A stretch of DNA of 64,000 bases, taken from the NCBI GenBank assembly GCA_030374805.1, contig JARGSG010000247.1, positions 1 through 64,000 on the forward strand, in the 5' to 3' direction. This DNA is from Gracilaria gracilis (lineage: Eukaryota > Rhodophyta > Florideophyceae > Gracilariales > Gracilariaceae). Positions 51,641 through 61,362 of the stretch are shown one piece after another. Positions within the stretch are counted from its first letter, which is position 1. Each line of letters starts with the position of its first letter. Under the pieces are notes generated by a model. It saw only the letters and a list, made by a program, of their open reading frames with translations, was not told the origin of the DNA and made no database searches. Both the position numbers and the translations under genes were made by a program.

Positions 51641-52030
51641 TCACGTCTTGACTTTTAACTTACAAATATCTATCCATGTCCTCTCTTGTACCATCCTCGC
51701 TTGCCTCTCTACACTCACACAGAACAAATTGCGATTACTTTGCTTCACCAGGTCCATAAAAGAAATAGCAATACACAGAAAAGTAGTCATGTGAGCATTG
51801 AGAACTGTAGTATAGTGAGCCCTAGCTGGGGACACGGTGAACCAAGTGGTAGTCTGGTTGAGTTGCACTGGACACCACGTGGTAGATTGGTCACTACTGC
51901 ACTACTTAGTTAACTGCTAATTGGTAATTTCTAATTTTTAATTGTAGTTTTAGACTAGATATCGGGCCGGGGGTTTGCACCTCAGGCGCACCTCCCGGTG
52001 GCCCACGTGGAACTAGGCCCCGTGAGAGCC

Positions 52031-52071
52031 GGGTGGCGCTCGACGTACTTAGTACGTACGAGACGCCACCC
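52031..52071. other. Imperfect hairpin
   Basis: GGGTGGCG at 52031 pairs with CGCCACCC at 52064. The inner parts CTC/GAG and GACGTACT/AGTACGT also pair, with small bulges, around TAGTAC. The hairpin is GC-rich and would be stable in RNA or single-stranded DNA. No U-tract follows. Confidence 0.7.
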
Positions 52072-52432
52072 CCGCGCCAAATGGTAAAGACAAGCACCTA
52101 CTAGGCAACTTCTACACCCGTTTGGTTCTACAGTCGCCAGATAGGTAAGTCTAGTTTCGTCTACGTAGTTTTCACTGACCCAGAGGTAGTACGTGCCTGT
52201 CGCACACCAACACAGGCGTACCCACCACTCGGTTACTGTGCACTACTAGCAGTGGCTTGGTGCTGCCACCTATTAGGTCCACGTTCGATTCAACCTCCTA
52301 GGTCGAGCCCTACCGGCGCTCCCTAGAACGCACTCGCACCGCACGGTTATACCACAAGAACATCGTACGCATTGAGGACAATGTAAACAAGGACGTCCAT
52401 CTTTGATGCATCTAAGATTGATCCTGATGGAA

Positions 52433-52457
52433 TGTAGCAATTGGCATTGTTGCTACA
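52433..52457. other. Perfect 8-bp hairpin
   Basis: TGTAGCAA and TTGCTACA flank a 9-base loop. The arms are perfect complements. It is an isolated structure with no adjacent gene. Confidence 0.7.
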
Positions 52458-52510
52458 AGCTGATGACTATTGCGGGACAACGGGAGTGTGAGTGGATGTA
52501 ACTAGTGCTG

Positions 52511-53030
52511 ATATACAAAATACCTATGAAAATCCGAATAATCTATTCACGCCATTCTCTCACTTCCGCACATCCAAACCTCTCTATACTTCTCCTATAG
52601 CAGTTCAAATTGTGGTCGCGTCCAACAAAGACAGCCGCATCGTACTCACTTCAAATCCCTCATGACGTCACCAAACAGCAAATGGCCACTGCTGAACTTC
52701 CGCAAACCCGTACAAATTCTCATCTTCTCCACTTCTATTTATATACAAATACCTATGCAAATCCGAATAATCTATTCACGCCATTCTTTGACTTCCGCAC
52801 ATCCAAACCTCCCTATACTTCTCCTATAGCAGTTCAAATTGTGGTCGCGTTCAACAAAGACAGCCGCATCGTACTCACTTCAACTCCCTCATGACGTCAC
52901 CAAACAGCAAATGGCCACTGCTGAACCTCTGCAAACCTGTACAAATTCTCATCTTCTCCACTTTTCTTTATATACAAATACCAATGAAAATCCGAATCAT
53001 CCACTGACGCCATTCTTTCACTTTCGCAAC
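52511..53030 (+). repeat. Tandem repeat, about 229 bp, 2.3 copies
   Basis: Copy 1 starts at 52511, copy 2 at 52741 and a partial copy 3 at 52970; each opens with ATATACAAA. Copies differ by scattered substitutions, so the array is older than the 485-bp satellite. Each full copy contains the palindrome TGACGTCA (52673 and 52892), a classic bZIP/CREB-type site. The short frames across it are repeat by-products. Confidence 0.9.
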
Positions 53031-54487
53031 TGGTGACGATTCAAAATACTTCATATCTTATTATGTCGCTCGTGTTGAGAATCCGCTTCTCTCAAAAGAG
53101 CGTTGGGCGGCTCACCGGTAGCACCATATAACGATGAGTGTCACCGGAGTGCGATAGGCAGGATTGGAGTGCAGATGGACGTAAAGCAAGTGCCACGTAT
53201 TTGCATTAAAGTGAGCGCATGTGGAGTGTAGGTTCCACCTCCTTCATTTCAAGTACCAACGGTACCAAAGGTACACGTACCTGAGAGGTGTCAGGTTGGA
53301 AGTTGCTCTGATTGTAAACTGAGCGCATTTGGAGCGCCACAGAGTCCAGTTGCCCTCAGATTGAACTCCATGTTTTGAAAAAAGGAAGCATTCTACTCGC
53401 CAATTTCAACCCGTTTGGCACGTACAATTGCAGTCCATCTGCGATTCGATTTGTAAAATTTCTTCTAGGGTCGGTGTTGCGAATGAGCATAGCAGATAGT
53501 TCACAACATAGAACCCGTTGCAACCGTTGCACTCTGGACCACCAGCTTCTTCCTTTTTCTCCATGATCAGAGAGGAATGTGACAGGATTATCCATCTACA
53601 ATCCTCTCACATTTCTCTGTGATCCTAATCACGATGTGCGAAGCACTATGTCGATGATGCCTCAAAATCCTCCCGTCTCATCTCCGTCAACCGCACCGTC
53701 ATCGCGCAGAAGCGTATTCGACTTGCCTCCATCTCGCAGACCGTGTCGCACCCCCGTCGCTCTTCGTCCAAAGTGCGAGCGTCATCCAGACACGGCAGTG
53801 CCCCCAACAATCAGCACGATGTGCGTTTCTTGTTCCCATCCCTCATCGTCGAGGGCCAATCATCGCAAGCCATCGCGCCATCGTACACGTCTCTCTGTTT
53901 GCTCTGACGCTGCCTTTTCGTTCTTCTCCGAAGCACACGGATGTCGTATCCATGTTCCAACCCGTCACCCCGTCACCTTCCTTCAGTATGCATTGTGCTC
54001 CAACAACCATTTCCAAACCAGAGCATCCAGCTAACAACCCAACGCCTTCTGCGACGTCTCCTCTACGTCGGACCAACCCTCTTCCGCCACATTGCCATGA
54101 TGGATCATCGTGAACACATGCAAGTGCAATGGCCCCTACTGACCTTTTTCCAGTGCTGAATCACCCCCGCTCGCCTGTCTCGTCTTCTTTGCCGCTAAGC
54201 CCTGCGCCCGGCGACCCAAACGGCGCCATACATGGTGCAAAGACTCATCTCTGTGATGGTTTGCAGCGCAGAACCGACCAGATAGACTGCTAACAGCAGC
54301 CAAATCCCGCTCCTGCGCTTCCTTCGCACCGCCCGCACTGCCCCCCGCATGTTAGTATACCTCGAATGCTGAACACCTGAATGGGGACATGGTGCGCTGT
54401 TGTCGTCAAAAGCATTTCCATCTCACCCCAATTGACCGTTCTCACCGGTTGAATGAAGCTTTGTTCTTTGCTTCAAAACGCTATCCC
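53031..54487. other. Stretch without a recognisable gene
   Basis: The longest plausible frame is plus strand 53579-54034 (151 codons, Pro/Ser/Arg-rich with a few Cys). I recognise no domain in it, and similar-length frames overlap it on the other strand. The sequence from about 53640 to 54350 is C-rich on the plus strand. I see no RNA gene. Confidence 0.4.
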
Positions 54488-55490
54488 TCAAGCTAATGGC
54501 ACTGCTGATCGTGCTGGCGAGACGTTCAACAAGACTGTCGACCACTCTGCGACAAAAGAGCAATCACTGCCCATGAATGGAGCGATGAAGTTCCCGGTTG
54601 CTCCAAAGCGTAGAGATGCAACCATAATACGAACGCTAAACGCTTCAGGACAACAGCAGCAAGATGATTCAAGACTTACCTCAAATCGCCGTTCATCATC
54701 AGGAGATAGAAAGTCCATTAGATTAACAGTATTGTTGGATCTTTCGTTCGCAGAGGTGGTAAAACATTTCAACAACTCCAGAATGTAAGCTGAGGGATTG
54801 AGAGCTTTTCGCACGGAATCATAAGCAGATGACATGGCTGTCAAACCAAGAAAACTCATTGAACCGTAGAGGTGCACAAACCAGTAGGAAATCATGGTAT
54901 TCTTAGGGGGATTAGAGCAAATCTCGAACACTTGTAATAGTTACCTGTGATGACCAAGACTACGACGTGGAATGCTGTTCGAGTTGCAGGTCTATTTCTT
55001 TCCGCCAACTACAACTTAGAAAAGATCTTCGCCTGTTCTCATTCAGGGGCATGAAAAATGATGTTGTATACAATTCTGTTGGCCAATAATTCAACTTTGA
55101 TATTGACGTTAACTTCCCTCTTGTCAAAGAGCTCCTGGAGCTGTGATACACAAGTATTAAACTCGCATAAATCGTTGTTTGCCAACGCGATTCTTGCATG
55201 AGCTTGATAGACGTCGACCACGTCAGAACTCGAAAAATGCTGCACTTTGTGGTCTTGATGCACTGCCTTAATCTAACAGCAAACCCAGTCATAGTTCTGC
55301 GAAAACCTGTACCAAGACTCTTTGATGTGGGCGAGTGCTCTGATGACCACTCCTGGTGGACAAACGTCCTCCGATTTCGGTGCTGAGGTTAGCAGGAGGA
55401 GGTAATCCTTTTAGATATTCTGCAAGGTTCATACAATGGGTTCAAAATGAGATTCATCCTCTGGGTCCGCAACGGAATGGATGAGGAACT
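54488..55490 (-). pseudogene. LENG8/THP3-like SAC3-domain pseudogene
   Basis: Read on the minus strand from about 55490, the translation follows the SAC3/GANP/THP3 domain of LENG8/THP3-type mRNA-processing proteins. Blocks are VADPEDESHFEPIV, then KDYLLLLTSAPKSEDV, a helix with HIKESWYRFSQNYDW, DVYQAHARIALANNDLCEF and LLANRIVYNII. After a frame change comes FEICSNPPKNTMISYWFVHLYG, then YDSVRKALNPSAYILELLKC, in the family order. The frame is broken by a TGA and a TAA close together near 55420-55435, a TAG at 55273 where the family has Gln or similar, two stops near 55000-55040, and a one-base shift near 54930. Homology flows across each. The family helps couple transcription to RNA processing in the nucleus. 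This copy is clearly dead. A frame further up (55454-55924) may hold its N-terminal part. Confidence 0.78.
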
Positions 55491-55942
55491 ATAATTCGTT
55501 TCACGAATTCGAAAATCTCTGTTGTGAAGCAATCCGATGATGGTATTCTGGACTCTGCAAGCGTTCCAAATCGCTTTAACCGCATTGGAGAAAGGAAGTT
55601 ATGAAGAATAGCGATCACAGGACAACGTGGAGGGAAGAACAGGGGGAGGTTTTGCACGCGTTGGAAAGGGTTGTGAGCGCGAAGACTGGAAAACGACTGG
55701 ACCACGCGAAGATTGTCTCTTGACGGTCTCGTCGTATATTTGCTTCGTACGCTTCTCGGAATGGTCGTATAGTTCCAATAACGGTCGCCCTGCTTTGCAC
55801 ACTTCCTTCCACGAGTTGATGGATGTAGTTTGCGAGCGAAATACGGCGCTGCTCTCAAGGGATCGCTGGCGAAAGTAGGATTATGAGAAAGGAGTAACAA
55901 ACGGATGACGATTGGAATAGCCACTTACGTGAGGTAGATGGG

Positions 55943-55984
55943 GATACCCATGCATGGGTATCACCCAATCACCATGCATGGTGA
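55943..55984. other. Paired perfect palindromes with a shared core
   Basis: Two perfect palindromes lie side by side: GATACCCATGCATGGGTATC (55943-55962) and TCACCATGCATGGTGA (55969-55984). Both are centred on ATGCAT and are separated by six bases. They could be dimer-binding sites or tandem hairpins. The first also fits the CCC-N-GGG pattern. Confidence 0.85.
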
Positions 55985-56479
55985 ATCGATTCGGAAATTG
56001 ATCCAATATACATCGAGAACTCGTGTTGAAGTGAGTAGCTTCCGACCGGCATTCGAATCCCTTCGGGAGGGCCTGTATGGACTGAGTCTGCTAAAGAGGC
56101 TCAAGCCAACATAACTTCTCTGAAAGAAGTGCTGTGAAGACCTTAAGTGCGAACGTGTAACGGCACATTAGACCTTATGAACTCGGGGAACACTATGTAG
56201 AGGTCGGAAGGTGAAATCTCTCGTGGGTTATAAGCGATCTAGTTGGATACCTCAAGATGTATTGTTCAACGGTGTTGAGCACCCCAAGTGGACAAATGCA
56301 GACAAAGCTTTGCCTTAAAGGTGCGCGTACCCAGAGGATGCAATATCGGTGAAGATCCCACGAACATCTGTGCTAGAGCAACTTCAGCTTCTCGCCAAGA
56401 CGCCACCTTTGTGACCTCTTAGAGCAATGATGTTAGCAAACGTTGCCGGTCGGTTCTTTCACCAACCCTTCTAGAGACC
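55985..56479. other. Stretch without a recognisable gene
   Basis: Nothing coding is visible. The sequence has many short complementary words (for example CCCTTCGGGAGGG near 56062 and CATTCGAATCCC just before it), which gives a structured-RNA look, but I could not fit a tRNA or a group I or II intron core. Confidence 0.4.
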
Positions 56480-57345
56480 TCACCAAAGTAAATCGATACG
56501 GTAATTTGAGAGCCCATTTGCAACTCCAATCCTTCTGTGGCTGCCAGCATATCTTTGACCATGCAGTCTCATTGAAAGTGAAGAGGTGTTCAAGCATTGA
56601 ACTATGAGTTGCAGATCTAAAACGGATACTTCAGAAGTATTCATATCCTCTCGGTACTTGTTACCTTGTTGCAAAACCATATCCTCCGTTGTACTGCGAA
56701 CAATTACACGATGAACATACGTTTCCTTAATTTGGCCAATTCGGTGCACTTTTCCAACAGCTTGATGTTCGATAGCAACCTTTAGAGATAGCTCAACCAG
56801 GACAGCATGTCGTGTTTCTGTAAGATTCAGGCCCGCATCAGCCCTTCGAAGCGGCAACAGAATAACATTACGTATTTCTGAACTCTTGAAGATGTCCACG
56901 CTTCTCGCGAAAGCTGCTGACGAATTTAACTGATCGCCATCACAAAATGAGATGTTGGTTCTCTCTAAAGCCTTACGTGCTAGATTAAGCACTTCAGACC
57001 ACTCCGAGAATATGAAAATCGTTTCCTCGTCATTTTGGTTCCATATAGATTGCAAAAGGTGGACAAACTCCACCAAGGAGACTGTTGCAGTGCTTCCGTG
57101 AGAGATCGCTCAGCGGCCTTCCCGATACAGCTCTGCATATTTCGTCTTCATCGCCAAGGCCGTCACCAATTTGTCGTACTGCACATGGCATGATTTCGCG
57201 AAGAACGCGGGGAGGGTGGACCAATATGGACTTCGAAACGGCATCCCGGTCTGCCGAACGCATACGATACCATCGCACCGAATGATATAAAAGCTGCGAG
57301 CACTTCATTCCGTTTATCAGTTCCAAGAACTTCTTCAATCGTTTT
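56480..57345 (-). pseudogene. SHPRH-like SNF2/E3 ligase pseudogene, C-terminal helicase lobe
   Basis: A 198-codon minus-strand frame (57076 to 56480) matches the helicase C-terminal lobe of SHPRH-type proteins, SNF2 ATPases with a RING that polyubiquitinate PCNA in replication-stress tolerance. Seen in order are EETIFIFSEWSEVLNLARKA, VILLPLRRADAGLNLTETRH, then AVGKVHRIGQIKETYVHR (motif VI; the family usually has Gln-Ala-x-Gly-Arg-x-His-Arg, here Lys replaces Arg before Val-His). EASVL-like SEVSVLDL near the end also fits the family C-terminus. Upstream, coding-like sequence continues in other frames to about 57345 without the RING cysteines I would expect. The piece lacks the N-terminal ATPase lobe, and frameshifts separate it from upstream sequence, so I call it a pseudogene. 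The family assignment is firm; where the gene begins is not. Confidence 0.72.
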
Positions 57346-58694
57346 CATTGTAGCTTCCGTGGTTATCGCTGCTGCTGCTTGTTCTAGTGATTCGAACTCT
57401 TCATCTTCCCCTTCGTTGTCCTCCCATCTCCTTCTTCTGAATCGTTCTCCTCATCATTGTCTTCGGCGCCATTCTCTGCTGCAGCCTAGCTGCAAAGACA
57501 TACGGGTTCTCCGGTTTTGCACCTGCGATAACTAAGAGCATGTCCACCAAGAATGGGGTTGCCGCCTGACGCATGCGCGAGAGCTTTTCACGGAAAGCAC
57601 ATAGTAACTCGGGTAATATATTATCTAATGAAGTCTTGGCATATGCATAGACAAGATTTCGTCCTGCTTCTGCGCGATTTTTCGCACGCTATCGGCATCA
57701 TCTGAGATACCTTTCAGAATGGCAGGCAAAGATGTTCCGAGTCTTTCTTCAAATCTATCCCGCAGAGCACGCGGCATAGATGCAATGAGCACCAGTCCAC
57801 ATTCTCCAGCCTCCCCTGACGACTCGCCAGTGTTGAAAATACTACCAAGCACTTCTTCCAGTCTCCTGTCGTTCATAGATGCCGATATATCGGCAAAGAC
57901 CTGAAGACCGAAGCCACCAACAATCGTACGCCAGTGCTGCCAGTAGAGCGCATCGACATGGGGATGATATTTATGGTAGAACCAGTATCCACGAGCGCTA
58001 CGATGGTCAGTAACGCTTTCGCACATGCTCGGCAAATCAAAAGGCCTTCCTGCATCAAACGCATGCTAACAATGAAACGATGACCAACGCATTCAAACTG
58101 CGTTTCATAAACGCGGCGCGGAGGTACTTTGGCGACGTCCCTGTATGGCGTCCATTGTGTTACTGGCTTCCGTGGAATATTGTGCGTAGCAATGATTTGA
58201 GTAGCGGGTAGTCGCGAAGGTGCCGTACAAAGTGAGGGCAAGGAAACATCGCGGCAGGCAGTGACATCGTTCGAGATGATACATTCATGTTACAACCAAT
58301 ACATAAGATCTGACACGGCCATTCTGCTACCAGAACTGCCGTTGCTTGTCCCTGTTCTCCGCACCTAGCAACCGCCGTCCGGGAGTGGTCCAAATGTTCA
58401 GACACACAGTTACAGACCGTCGAAAGGAAATGAATGTTGTCGACAAAGTTGTGTTCATCTCGAGCGGTGTATTCATACGTTTGGTGATCGTTATTCGCAT
58501 TTACAGCAAGAATACTCCGAGTCGCTCCACCGACAAGTGGAAACCGTTCAATTTCGTAACAGCATCGCAGAGGGAAACTGTTTCAGATGGGATCAAGGCA
58601 CAGTTGTATCACACTGCCATCCAGGATGCAAACTCATCCATATCAACGGTGAACCCATTAACATCGGTTGCGTTCCGATTTGCTTCCTGCTCAC
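57346..58694 (-). pseudogene. Minus-strand coding remnant, possibly same gene as SHPRH-like relic
   Basis: Protein-like segments run on the minus strand in changing frames. They are RNATDVNGFTVDMDEFASW at the right end, a Cys/His-containing stretch (ILCIGCNMNVSSRTMSLPAA then FPCPHF) near 58250, CVGHRFIVSMRLMQEGLLIC near 58080, GYWFYHKYHPHVDALYWQHW near 57960, and a clean 75-codon piece from about 57890 with SMPRALRDRFEERLGTSLPA. I could not assign a family. Order and strand allow these to be the upstream part of the SHPRH-like gene, but I cannot show it. The Harbinger element is inserted at its right end. Confidence 0.4.
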
Positions 58695-58697
58695 ATT
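58695..58697. other. Harbinger target-site duplication ATT, left copy
   Basis: ATT immediately precedes the left terminal repeat and matches ATT at 61363-61365 after the right one. Confidence 0.85.
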
Positions 58698-58718
58698 GGG
58701 CGTCTCCTGAAAATACAA
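58698..58718 (+). repeat. Harbinger terminal inverted repeat, left
   Basis: The first 16 bases are perfectly complementary to the right end. One mismatch (T against C) follows, then four further matches. Confidence 0.92.
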
Positions 58719-59039
58719 ACACACTTTCTGTTCGCACTCAAACCGTCACGATACGTGTACTTCGCGTGACTTGTGCACTCGGTTTCGCTCGACGTTCGGA
58801 GACGTACGAAGTGAATAGTACGAGCGCACAAACACCTTTCCTTCGACGCATACACCTCTTCAACCGCATTCTATCCCGCCCCCACCTTCAACCGATATGG
58901 GTTCTCTGGAGCGAACCGCAATCATACCGCGATTGTAAACTGGACCCATAGAACTCCATCCACCACGGTCTGTTCCTCATGCTCTTTCTCCTTCCGTCCT
59001 TCCCCACGATCCCTAACCGTTCTCCATCCTTCCTCCGCG

Positions 59040-60008
59040 ATGAATGAGCAAGTTCCGGACACCACACTCCTGCCAATAACGCCGACCATGTTGCAGGAAG
59101 ATACGCGCGAGGTACAGCTTGTAGCGAACACCATCACTGTTGGAGAGCATAGGAATGCTTCTATTGAGCGTGCTGGAAACCGTGCTTCGCGAACCCTGCA
59201 TAATGCACAGCCGTCATACAATAAGCGCACCTCCCAGACTGCAAACATTCCAAGCGTACATTCGGTCCATAAGAAGCAGAAGGTCGTAAAGGCCAGGGGA
59301 TTTAGCTTTACCAAAGGCGAAGTGGGCTGCCTACTCGATATCCTAGAATACGTGCTACCAATTGGACCGGTAGAGTGGGAAACGGTTAGTGCAAACCATA
59401 AAGATGTCTTTCCAAACTGCCAGCGAACCACAGACTCTCTCCGTCGAAAGTTTGCGAGCTTATACCGCACAAAGGTCCCAACCGGCGATCAACATTGTCC
59501 CGAAGAGGTCTCCCGCGCTAAAAGAATCAATGAGCTCATCAAAGATAAGGCGGATATCGGAAACGCCGATGAGGATCTCGGCGTGCAGTTCAAGGATAAC
59601 GAAGAGGAAGAGGGAGTCACAGATATAGAAGGAGGGCTACATAACAACAACGATGAAGACATTGGTCACAGATATGGCACCCAAAATGCAGAACACGTGA
59701 TTGATGTGGATGGTGTTGGCGTGCTTTCAAACCGTCGCTTGACCCACAGTCGTCGTAGGAAACCTGATGAAAACCACGATTTGGTTACACTGTACAAGAT
59801 GTCAATCCTCGAGGAGCAGAAGGATAGGAAAGAACAACGCAAACGCGAGGAGCAGCGCATAGATCGCGAACGTGAAAGGGAACAACGTGAGGCTTTACGA
59901 TTTGAACGCCTCCAAGAAAACATGATGAGCATGATGATGCTTCTGGTTGGAACCCGCTCTTCTCACCGTGACGAACATAATGCGTCCAATCAAGATGGGG
60001 ATAAGTGA
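59040..60008 (+). CDS. Harbinger accessory protein, DUF6818/Myb-like
   Basis: This is a protein of 322 residues from the ATG at 59040. Residues about 86-168 match the DUF6818 domain seen in oomycete, fungal and algal genomes: RGFSFTKGEVGCLLDILEYV, LPIGPVEWETVS, RTTDSLRRKFASLYRTKVPT and GDQHCPEEVSRAKRI. The Trp and spaced helices resemble a Myb/SANT fold. An acidic stretch follows (about 175-215), then a long charged coiled coil rich in Glu/Arg (about 255-300) ending in a Met-rich segment. In PIF/Harbinger elements the second protein binds the ends and helps bring the nuclease into the nucleus; that role is inferred here. The gene lies inside the inverted repeats and converges with the nuclease gene, their 3' ends overlapping by 19 bases. 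Confidence 0.85.
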   Translation: MNEQVPDTTLLPITPTMLQEDTREVQLVANTITVGEHRNASIERAGNRASRTLHNAQPSYNKRTSQTANIPSVHSVHKKQKVVKARGFSFTKGEVGCLLDILEYVLPIGPVEWETVSANHKDVFPNCQRTTDSLRRKFASLYRTKVPTGDQHCPEEVSRAKRINELIKDKADIGNADEDLGVQFKDNEEEEGVTDIEGGLHNNNDEDIGHRYGTQNAEHVIDVDGVGVLSNRRLTHSRRRKPDENHDLVTLYKMSILEEQKDRKEQRKREEQRIDREREREQREALRFERLQENMMSMMMLLVGTRSSHRDEHNASNQDGDK

Positions 60009-61228
60009 GAGAAAAGTGACGTGGCGTTAGAGTGCAACGCGGGTTTGAAAACCGTTCGAATCTGATTCAGTCCAACCATTCGAGTTCGGAGATTGAAAAG
60101 AAGAACGAGGGAAGAAAGGAACATCCTTCTTTCCCCATATGGTTCGAAACGCATACGCTCCATGACACGAGGGAAGCATGATTGAAATGCACGCATTCCC
60201 CATTCCGCACTCTGTCTCAATGACGTGGCCTGTCTTCCCGTTTCAAGTTCCTCATGGTTTGCAGCAGTTACGGTTATGTTAGGACTGCTCTTAAGTAAAA
60301 ATTCGTATCTTGCCTTTGAAAACGCCGAGTCGATCACACAGCGGCCTCCCCATGCTTCGTACGCAGTTTCTAATTTGGTGTACACCCCTGATTTCTCCGC
60401 AACGTTAGAATCGTGCATGGATCCAGGGGCGTTTAGGCCGCACGCGATTATTACACCAGTAGGACTGAAGGTTAGAACATTGGAGACGTAGTGATCATGA
60501 GTCCATCCATTGTAGAATTGACTTTGAATTACATTGTCTCCGCTTCGCTGGAGGCGCAGCTTCAATCCATCAGCGAAGCAGTATACATCCTTCAGAAGGG
60601 GGTAGTTTGCTTGAATTAGATTTGTTGCGAACTGCGCCTCTGAAAGCAAGGGCATCTTAACGGCTGCTAGGTTGTCATTCGCCAATACTTTGAGAAGAAT
60701 CTGTCTTGCGAACCTAATATACAAAGAGCAAATGCTCGCGGTAGATCCAAATATGAGGGATAAGTTCATCAAAGAACCACGTGTTCTTGTGTGAGCAAGG
60801 ACCAGTCCCAGAGATGTTGTGGCATCAATTAACCTTGGTCGGCCTTGGCGAGCTTTAGAGCGCATTCTGATGTATCCACACTTCGTGTACGGGGTGTAAC
60901 GGTCGAAGTACGGTCTGAATTTGTGCAGTAAGTACGAAAACGTTCGATGATCAAGACCTGTGAGGGTTATAAGTGATGGGTCACACCCACTCCCATGCAA
61001 AAAGAAGAACGGGGACTGTCTAGGAAACCGTAGCGCTGATCTGGAAACTCTCCCTTGTCTGATGCGCTTTTCATAAGATGTGAGTGTTGATTTATACGAT
61101 GGTCGCTTCGTGCGTACGAGAATCAGCTGTGGTGGACACGGTGCCATTGCACTACAAACCGAATGACTGAGGAGATGCCGTGGCAAGATGGTCGTCGGCA
61201 GAGGTGACGGTGAGCCAGACAAGAGCAT
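59990..61228 (-). CDS. Harbinger DDE nuclease (HARBI1-like transposase)
   Basis: The frame is open from 61636, but everything beyond 61362 lies outside the element. I therefore start at the first ATG inside it, 61228 (412 residues); the ATG at 61147 (385 residues) is an alternative closer to the usual HARBI1 length. The catalytic core has the DDE_Tnp_4 pattern: YCFADGLKLRL (Asp220), then NAPGSMHDSNVAEKSGVYTK (Asp273), VIDSAFSKA, and SAEWGMRAFQ (Glu342), with a basic RRMFLSSLVLLFNLRTR end. Residues 90-175 contain helical sequence including RPRLIDATTSLGLVLAHTRT, as in family members upstream of the core. It would cut at the inverted repeats and insert at 3-bp targets. The DDE triad is present and no stops interrupt it, so activity is plausible. 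Confidence 0.88.
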   Translation of the reverse strand: MLLSGSPSPLPTTILPRHLLSHSVCSAMAPCPPQLILVRTKRPSYKSTLTSYEKRIRQGRVSRSALRFPRQSPFFFLHGSGCDPSLITLTGLDHRTFSYLLHKFRPYFDRYTPYTKCGYIRMRSKARQGRPRLIDATTSLGLVLAHTRTRGSLMNLSLIFGSTASICSLYIRFARQILLKVLANDNLAAVKMPLLSEAQFATNLIQANYPLLKDVYCFADGLKLRLQRSGDNVIQSQFYNGWTHDHYVSNVLTFSPTGVIIACGLNAPGSMHDSNVAEKSGVYTKLETAYEAWGGRCVIDSAFSKARYEFLLKSSPNITVTAANHEELETGRQATSLRQSAEWGMRAFQSCFPRVMERMRFEPYGERRMFLSSLVLLFNLRTRMVGLNQIRTVFKPALHSNATSLFSHLSPS

Positions 61229-61341
61229 GCATACTCTCCGCGAGTAGCTGAGACTGTGTGTTTTACTTTTGAGCGTTGGCGATTTTCGGTACGCCTGTCG
61301 GAACGCAAACACGCATCCGGTGTGAAAAGCGCGTTTGCGGG

Positions 61342-61362
61342 TTGTGTTTTCAGGAGACGCCC
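61342..61362 (-). repeat. Harbinger terminal inverted repeat, right
   Basis: This is the reverse complement of the left end over 20 of 21 bases. It defines the outer edge of the element at 61362. Confidence 0.92.

Larger units (their letters stand above)
51641..52510. other. Non-coding, hairpin-containing stretch
   Basis: I find no gene here. There is an AT-rich patch near 51910-51960 and two clear inverted repeats (separate entries). A few words resemble the nearby LTR element's style (CCCTAGCTGGGG at about 51820), which hints at an old relic of a related element, but no LTR pair or target duplication was found. Confidence 0.5.
58698..61362. mobile_element. PIF/Harbinger DNA transposon, 2665 bp, apparently complete
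   Basis: The ends are inverted repeats: GGGCGTCTCCTGAAAA at 58698 and its perfect reverse complement ending at 61362, with 20 of the first 21 bases matching. The 3-bp sequence ATT flanks both ends (58695-58697 and 61363-61365), as expected of this superfamily's 3-bp target duplications. It carries two convergent genes, a DUF6818/Myb-like protein and a DDE nuclease, which is the usual two-gene plan of PIF/Harbinger. Both frames are open, so the element may be autonomous. It is inserted in a minus-strand reading frame that becomes continuous when the element and one ATT are removed. Confidence 0.93.

Noticed and set aside
51806-52457. Solo LTR from TGTAGT to CTACA
   Set aside because: The ends resemble those of the LTR element, but the flanking five bases do not match and the interior does not align with the known LTR.
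56030-56110. tRNA gene suggested by CATTCGAATCCC
   Set aside because: No A-box at the right distance and no cloverleaf could be drawn on either strand.
57873-58241. Retropepsin-like motif LVDTGSTINIIP on the minus strand
   Set aside because: It resembles an aspartic protease active site, but an overlapping frame gives more protein-like sequence, no flap or second motif follows, and no other retroelement genes lie nearby. It is probably chance.
58346-58951. 201-codon plus-strand frame crossing the left end of the Harbinger element
   Set aside because: It runs across the element boundary at 58698, so it cannot be an old gene, and the opposite strand gives more protein-like sequence.
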